64,000 nucleotides of DNA from Aphidius gifuensis (taxonomy: Eukaryota; Arthropoda; Insecta; Hymenoptera; Braconidae): assembly GCF_014905175.1 (NCBI RefSeq), contig NC_057793.1, forward strand, positions 17,454,673 to 17,518,672, written 5' to 3'. Below the pieces are notes generated by a model. It did not search any database and was not told the DNA's origin. It saw nothing but the letters and a program-made list of their open reading frames with translations. Positions 57,240 to 64,000 of the stretch are shown here, in pieces. Position 1 is the stretch's first letter; every line of letters begins with the position of its first letter. Both the position numbers and the translations under genes were made by a program.

Positions 57240-60200
57240 TATTTTTTCTGATTAATGATCAATGTTTTTGCACAAAATTACCAAAATAATATTTATTTAT
57301 TACCCAAATGCAATATAATTATACACTCAGTCTGTATAAATTTTTTCATTTATGCACAATATATAATTTTTTCTGATAAATGATCAATGTTTTTGCACAA
57401 ATTTATCAAAATAATATTTATTTTTTACCCAAATGCAATATTATTATACACTCAGTATGTATAAATTTTTTCATTTATGCACAATGAATATTTTTTTTCT
57501 GATAAATGATCAATGTTTTTGCACAAATTTATCAAAATAATATTTATTTTTTACCCAAATGCAATATGAATAGACACTTAGTATTAATTTTTCATCCATG
57601 CACAATAGCCATGACTATACTGTTTCACGGCTTTACTTTAAAAAATTCATCTCACGGATTGTAGACGAACTTGCTGACACAGTACTGATAATAAAAAAAT
57701 CAAACTAGAATGCGTTTTTGAGTGTATAAATATGTGTGTATAGTAAAAAAAAAAAATCACCGATCTTAACACTATATACATAATTTTTTACAACTATTGA
57801 TTGATTTTTTACACACTTTTTGTGAAAATAATTGTTATTTAGGCTCAAATTTAACATTAGTAAACACTCAGTATATACAAATTTTTTTCTTTTTGCACAA
57901 TATATACGTTGTCTTACAGCTTGTACACAAATATAACGCAGTACTGATCAAAATTATAAAGAGAGTCAAACTGAGATGCGTTTTTAAATGTATATGTATA
58001 ATTGTATAGTAAAAAAATTACTATTCTCAACACCAAGAATACATAATTTTTGACAATTGATAATAGATTATTTACACACTTATTTGAAATAATTTTTATT
58101 TTTGCTCAGATTAAACAATTTGTCTATTTGTTTTTAGCCTTTTGCACAATATATTTGTCAGACTATGCTGTCTTACGGCTAGTAAACAAACTTGATGACG
58201 AAGTATTGATAATAAAAAAAGTCAAACTAAAATGCGCTTTTGAGTGTATGAATACGTGTAAATGTGATATGCTAAAATTCTATGCAATGAAATTTTTTTA
58301 TGATACATCATACAATATCTGAAAACATGACAGAAATCAGCCGAATCGTAATAGTACTTTGTGTACATATATTGTATGATGTATCATAAAAACATATCAT
58401 TGCATAGAATTTTAGCATATCACATTTAAATTGGCAGTGTCGCAATATTTCAAGCAGTACAGTTATTTAAAATCAAGTACTGTCATGCAGTACTGCATCA
58501 TCAAGTTCGTCTACCAGATGTAAAACTGAATAGTTTGACATTATACTTACAAATATTATTGTACAAAAAAATAATCGAATTGATAAATTCGAGCGAGATA
58601 AAAATTATTTCGGAAAAAATCTATCATTAATTGTCAAAAAAAAAATATGTATATAGAGTGTTGAGAACAGTGTTTTTTTCTTATAAACACATATATAAAA
58701 ACACTGAAAGTCGCATCTTAGTGTAACTCTCTTTTTGTTCTATATAATTTTTGAATGAGAACTGCGTCAACAAGTTTGTCTACCAGCCGAGAGACATCAT
58801 AGTCTGATAAATATATTGTACGAAAAACGAAAAAAAAAAAAATTCGTATATACTGATGTCGAATTTGAGCATAAATTAAAATTATTTTGACAAATGGTGT
58901 GTAAACAAATCGATTATCAATTGTCGAAAAAAACATGCATATGTCATGTTGATAATCAGTGATATTTTTCTACCGCATCATCAAATTTATTCACCAGCCG
59001 AAAGACAACATACTTACAAATATATATTGTGCAAAAAGAGAAAAATTCGTACATACAGAGTGTTTAATAATGTTGAATTTAAGCATAAATGACAATTATT
59101 CTGACAAAAAGTCTGTAAAAATTGATCATCAGTTGTCAAAAATTATGTATTTATATTGTTGAAAACAGTGATATTTATACACTCAAAGACGCATCTTAGT
59201 TTGACTCCCTTTATAATTTTGATCAGTACTGCAACATTAAGTTTGTTCACCAGTCGAGAGACAGCATAGTCTGACAAATATTTATGTTGTTGAGAACAGT
59301 GATTTTTTTACTATACACACATATTTATACACTTAAAGATGCATCTGAGTTTGACTCCCTTTTTAATTTATTATCAGTACTTCGTTATTAAGTTTGTTTA
59401 CCAGCCGTGAGACAGCATAGTCTCACAAATATATATTTTGCAGAAAGCGAAAAACGAATAGCCGAACTACTTAATTTCAGCGAAAAAGAAAAATTATTTT
59501 GACAAAAAGTGTGTAGAAAATCGATTATCAATTGTCAAATCAATGTATTTACAGTGTTGAGAACAGTGATTTTTTCAATATACACACACATGTTTATACA
59601 ATCAAAGATGCATCTCAGTTCGACTTTCCACTTAATTTCTTATCGGTTATACGGCATAATCAAGTTTAACTATCCGCTGTAAGACAGTATGAACAGACAA
59701 ATATATATTGTGCAAAAAGTTCATATATTCTGAGTGTTTACTAATGTTGAATTTGAGCATAAATGACAATTATTTTAACAAAAAGTGTGTAAAAAATAGA
59801 TCATCAGTTGTCAAAAATTATGTTTTTATGGTGTTAAAAACAGTGGTTTTTTTACTATACACACGTATTCATACACTCAAAAGCGCATTTTAGTTTGACT
59901 TTTTTTATTATCAATACTTCGTCATCAAGTTTGTTTACTAGCCGTAAGACAGCATAGTCTGACAAATATATTGTGCAAAAGGCTAAAAACAAATAGACAA
60001 ATTGTTTAATCTGAGCAAAAATAAAAATTATTTCAAATAAGTGTGTAAATAATCTATTATCAATTGTCAAAAATTATGTATTCTTGGTGTTGAGAATAGT
60101 AATTTTTTTACTATACAATTATACATATACATTTAAAAACGCATCTCAGTTTGACTCTCTTCATAATTTTGATCAGTACTGCGTTATATTTGTGTACAAG

Positions 60201-60880
60201 CTGTAAGACAACGTATATATTGTGCAAAAAGAAAAAAATTTGTATATACTGAGTGTTTACTAATGTTAAATTTGAGCCTAAATAACAATTATTTCCACAA
60301 AAAGTGTGTAAAAAATCATTCAATAGTTGTAAAAAATTATGTATATAGTGTTAAGATCGGTGATTTTTTTTTTTTACTATACACACATATTTATACACTC
60401 AAAAACGCATTCTAGTTTGATTTTTTTATTATCAGTACTGTGTCAGCAAGTTCGTCTACAAGCCGTGAGATGAATTTTGTAAAGTAAAGCCTTAAAACAG
60501 TATAGTCACGGCTATTGTGCATGGATTAAAAATTAATACTGAGTGTATATTTATATTGCATTTGGGTAAAAAATAAATATTATTTTGATAAATTTGTGAA
60601 AAAACATTGATCATTCATCAGAAAAAAAATATATATTGTGCATAAATGAAAAAATTTATACATACTGAGTGTATATTTATATTGCATTTGGGTAAAAAAT
60701 AAATATTTCTTTGGTAAATTTGTGCAAAAACATTGATCATTAATCAAAAAATAATATATATTTTCTGTAAAATCAGTGATGTTTTTTTAATATACATTTT
60801 TATTATTAAGTTTGACATTTTTCTTATCAGTACTGTGTCAGCAAGTTTGTCTACAATCCGTGAGATGAATTTTTTAAAGT
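57240..60880. repeat. ~3.6-kb inverted repeat (palindrome) of satellite-like units
   Basis: Left arm 57240-58255 and right arm ~59865-60880 are reverse complements about a centre near 59060. For example, plus-strand 57797-58009 and minus-strand 60323-60111 give almost the same 70 codons, and 58050-58260 matches 60070-59860. The arms and the centre consist of ~200-270-bp units sharing accagccgtgagacagcatagtctgac and ctatacacacatatttatac-type motifs in either orientation. Predicted ORFs are products of the repeat. Confidence 0.82.
58262..58430. mobile_element. Hairpin MITE-like insertion in the palindrome
   Basis: aatgtgatatgctaaaattc...atacaatat (58261-58318) faces atattgtatgatgta...gcatatcacattt (58368-58430), inverted arms of ~58 bp with a ~50-bp loop. 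It is absent from the right arm of the larger palindrome. Confidence 0.65.
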
Positions 60881-62190
60881 AAAGCCGTGAAACAGTATAG
60901 TCACGGCTATTGTGCATGGATAAAAAATTAATACTGAGTGCATATTTATATTGCATTTGGGTAAAAAATAAATATTATTCTGGTAAATTTGTGCAAAAAC
61001 ATTGATCATTTATCAGAAAAAAAATATATATTGAGTGTAAATGAAAAAATTTATACATACTGAGTGTATAATTATATTGCATTTTGGTAAAAAATAAATA
61101 TTATTTTGGTAAATTTGTGCAAAAACATTGATCATTAATCAAAAAAAAATATATCTTGTGTGTAAAATCAGTGATGTTTTTTTAATATACATATATATAT
61201 TTCTACATTGTAAGACTCAACTAAGTTTGACATTTCTTTTATCAGTACTGTGTCAGCAAGGTTGTCTACAAGCCGTGAGATGAATTTTGTAAAGTAAAGC
61301 CGTGAAACAGTATAGTCACGACTATTGTGCATGGATAAAAAATTAATACTGAGTGTATATTTATATTGCATTTTCGAAAAAAATAAATATTATTTTGATA
61401 AATTTGTGCAAAAACATTGATCATTTATCAGAAAAAAAATATATATTGTATATAAATGAAAAAATTTATACATACTGAGTGTATAATTGTATTGCATTTG
61501 GGTAAAAAATAAATATTATTTTGGTAAATTTGTGCAAAAACATTGATCATTAATCAAAAAAAAATGATATATTGTGTGTAAAATCAGTGATGTTTTTTAA
61601 ATATACATATATATATATATATTTCTACATTGTAAGACTCAACTAAGTTTGACATTTTTTTTATCAGTACTGTGTCAGCAAGTTTGTCTACAATCCGTGA
61701 GATGAATTTTTCAAAGTAAAGCCGTGAAACAGTATAGTCACCGCTATTGTGCATGGATAAAAAATCAATACTGAATGTATATTTATATTGCATTTGGGTA
61801 AAAAATAAATATTATTTTGGTAAATTTGTGCAAAAACATTGATCATTAATAAGAAAAAATGATATATTGTTTGTAAAATCAGTGATTTTTTTTTAATATA
61901 CATATATATATTTCTACATTGTAAGACTCAACTAAGTTTGACATTTTTTTCATCAGTACTGTGTCAGCAAGTTTGTCTACAATCCGTGAGATGAATTTTT
62001 TAAAGTAAAGCCGTGAAACAGTATAGTCACCGCTATTGTGCATGGATAAAAAATTAATACTGAGAGTATATTTATATTGGTAAAAAATAAATATTATTTT
62101 GGTAAATTTGTGCAAAAACATTGATCATTTATCCGAAAAAAAATATATATTGAGTGTAAATGAAAAAATTTATACATACTGAGTGTATAA
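60460..62190. repeat. ~400-bp tandem satellite repeats
   Basis: The block gtaaagccgtgaaacagtatagtcac recurs at ~60484, ~60882, ~61296, ~61718 and ~62008. Each is followed by ggctattgtgcatgg and by tttgggtaaaaaataaatatt and acattgatcatt sub-repeats of ~70-120 bp. Period is ~400-420 bp, shorter in the last unit. The left arm of the palindrome carries the same units inverted. Confidence 0.82.
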
Positions 62191-62334
62191 TTTGTAACGT
62201 GACATTTTTGCATGTTACCTTCTCGGACTAATTATCAAGTATTTTATTTGGTTTACTTATTAATTTATTACGAAACACCAAAACTAACCAAAACCAATAT
62301 CCAGAAACGTAAATTATTATTATTATAGTGTTAA

Positions 62335-62481
62335 AATCGTGTAGTTTTTAATTCACCCTAAAACTCGAAAAAGGTATGAGCTAAAATCAATTAGGTTTTC
62401 AATTCGCCCTAAAACTCGAAAAAGGCATGAGATAAAATCGTGAGGTTTTCAATTCGCCCTAAAACTCGAAAAAGGCATAAC
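62335..62481. repeat. Three ~58-bp tandem repeats
   Basis: Three copies of ttcaattcgccctaaaactcgaaaaaggcatgag-type units. The first is more diverged (ttcaccctaaaactcg). Confidence 0.8.
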
Positions 62482-63440
62482 ACATTCATACCAAAAATAC
62501 CAAAATAACGTCAATAAATCCAACAACCGAAACAAAGACCAAAATAACCAAATAGCGTATCAATAATTAGCCTAGAGGGACGCTAGAATCACTCAGTGTG
62601 CTGGTTATGGTAGAAGGGCCGGATAAAGTCACAAGGAAAAATATTTAATACACAAATTAAATAATCAACAAAACACATTATTATTTTTATACTCAAAAAC
62701 CCAAAACGTAATATTTATTATCCAAAACTTAAACGTAAATCCAAAATACAAAACGTAAACTCAATAATCCAAAACGTAATACATAATCTTAATCACGACC
62801 TTGAATTTAATATATTAATTAAATTAACAAAAGGGACCGCGTTTCTAATCAAAATAACTAAACTAAATTATCAAATGAAAAATGTATGCTTGACGTTGCC
62901 CATGATTCACACGGCCAACGCCCCAAAAACTAACCTACAAAAATACACATGTCTGCTGGGTCTCCAGCTAGACACATGAGTACCCTAATATACGTAAAAC
63001 AAGAGCTGATTACGAAGCGTGTGCATCTTACCACGTCCCACAGCCAAGAGAGAGAGTTCAGCACACGATATTTTGGAGCAACTTGGATCTACCAAGCTGT
63101 CCCCACTCAAAGCTATCCCTCCTCTCTTTATCTTGATAAAAAGGGGGAGAATATACTACAACATAATAATAATAATACAAAAAGAAAATATTACATAATA
63201 AAATATATATATATAATAAATAAAAACGGAGTCGTTGGTTGAAGGATTCGTCCGCTTGATGTCTTTACGTGTATAAGGCAGTGAAAATCACTACAGCCTC
63301 CTTCCCAGACTCCTTCAACGAACGACGACGTCCTTCCCTCATCTCCCGTCAAGTTTAAGGTCCAATTGATTCTTGCTCCTGAAATTCTTGAAACAAATCT
63401 AAAAACAACTTGGACATGGTACGAAATATAACAAAATAAA
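62482..63440. other. Spacer, nothing firmly recognised
   Basis: AT-rich with a GC-richer part at 63200-63360. The stretch may include retroelement non-coding sequence, but no LTR pair or ORF can be supported. Confidence 0.35.
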
Positions 63441-63462
63441 TTTTTAGAAAAGTATAAAAGTC

Positions 63463-63468
63463 TTTATT
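63463..63468 (-). terminator. Polyadenylation signal AATAAA
   Basis: AATAAA on the minus strand ~95 bp downstream of the stop codon at 63563-63565, fitting the 3' end of the Pro/Gly-rich gene. Confidence 0.45.
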
Positions 63469-63562
63469 CAACTAGTTAACAAACTAAATGTAATCAAGTC
63501 TTTTATAATATGGCTCTGGCAAGGATCAACCTTAACCAGTTTTCACAGTCTTGTACATGATA

Positions 63563-64000
63563 CTAGTAATGTTTTTGGCTACACATTGGGTTAATACAAC
63601 TACAGAGTGATTCGGTTCCTGAGTAGCCAGGTGTTGAACCAGGTTGACCAAGATTAGGAAATGGTGGTCCAGGTTTTGGGAAAGGAAATCCAGGACCGTA
63701 AAATGGTGGTGCTGCCCCTGAGTAACCAGGTGCAGATCCTGCGTATCCAGGAATAGGTCCTGCCCAACCATAATCAATGCAGGTCTGGCGACAGACCCAT
63801 TCTGGCTGACCAGTAGGTGTAATTCCCCTCTCCATGCGTGTCTCCACGGCGTATCCTGATGCCATGAATTGGGTGGAGTGTTGTCCCTGATAAGGAGATG
63901 AACCATCTCGATGAAAATCTTGGTTTGGTGTTGGTGGACAATGAGTACCACTGTCTTGACTAACTCCCGTCCCTATGGCCAATTCTCCCGATGTTGGACG
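63563..64000 (-). CDS. 3' end of a Pro/Gly-rich protein gene (runs off window end)
   Basis: Open to the right edge and ending at 63563. The last ~80 residues are rich in Gly-Pro-aromatic repeats (AGPIPGYAGSAPGYSGAAPP, FPKPGPPFPNLGQPG), preceded by EWVCRQTCIDYGWAG and ending CSCINPMCSQKHY. The Cys-containing ends around a PGY-type repeat suggest a structural or adhesive protein; no family is assigned. The overlapping ORF in the other frame is a shadow. The 5' exons lie beyond the window. Confidence 0.5.
   Translation of the reverse strand, partial: RPTSGELAIGTGVSQDSGTHCPPTPNQDFHRDGSSPYQGQHSTQFMASGYAVETRMERGITPTGQPEWVCRQTCIDYGWAGPIPGYAGSAPGYSGAAPPFYGPGFPFPKPGPPFPNLGQPGSTPGYSGTESLCSCINPMCSQKHY

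Noticed and set aside
57797..62121. Many 60-90-codon ORFs on both strands
   Set aside because: All recur with the satellite/palindrome period, so they are repeat-derived rather than genes.
62190..63440. Possible LTR beginning TGTAACGTGACATTTTTGC at ~62190
   Set aside because: No matching terminal end, target duplication or internal element could be found.

Overview
The window looks like AT-rich nuclear DNA of an insect. A parasitoid hymenopteran is my best guess, from the combination of BEL/Pao retroelements, Helitrons, a Polinton/Maverick, hairpin MITEs, expanded RPA70-like and KDM4-like genes and very short AT-rich introns. The taxon is an inference. Most of the coding capacity belongs to mobile elements, and most of those are broken. 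Host-type genes are spliced, so their coordinates below are exon spans read by eye from GT/AG sites, reading phase and frame.

Left part (1-12.5 kb). A minus-strand Helitron fills 1-8188. A frame starting at 8188 encodes two SUMO-protease-like (ULP1/C48) domains, a Cys-rich/DUF6570-like block, tandem repeats and the HUH Rep. It is cut by one nonsense codon at 4031-4033, and a PIF1 helicase runs off the left edge. A tRNA-derived foldback insertion with a 6-bp target duplication separates Rep from helicase. Upstream lie 84-bp tandem repeats and a nest of hairpin MITEs (9.16-10.24 kb), then a three-exon RGG-rich gene (10624-11775).

Centre-left (12.5-31 kb). Here are an F-box/LRR gene, a five-exon acidic-protein gene, a Harbinger-type non-autonomous element, a pseudogene (18742-19501) whose intact paralogue sits at 55.7-56.6 kb, and a 1.23-kb LTR. 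These are followed by a degraded Polinton (packaging ATPase and protein-primed DNA polymerase B). The polymerase is split by a 3.12-kb terminal-inverted-repeat element that carries its own six-exon gene. A two-exon orphan gene follows.

Centre-right (31-48 kb). This holds a broken baculovirus-F-like envelope gene, a second deleted Helitron copy (32.9-36.4 kb, with a ubiquitin protease at its 3' side) joined to a 5'-truncated BEL/Pao element with its 3' LTR, an RPA70-like gene with repeated DBD-B modules, a frameshifted KDM4-like JmjC gene, a second BEL/Pao integrase and a claudin-like remnant.

Right part (48-64 kb). This holds foldback sequences, an XRCC3-like gene whose Walker A lysine is lost, a third Helitron copy with an internal inversion, a minisatellite, the intact six-exon orphan gene, a roughly 3.6-kb palindrome with 400-bp satellite repeats, and the 3' end of a Pro/Gly-rich protein gene.

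Together the three Helitron copies indicate one very large element that encoded SUMO-protease, rolling-circle Rep, helicase and ubiquitin-protease functions. That is the most notable system here. The Polinton-splitting TIR element with its private gene comes second.
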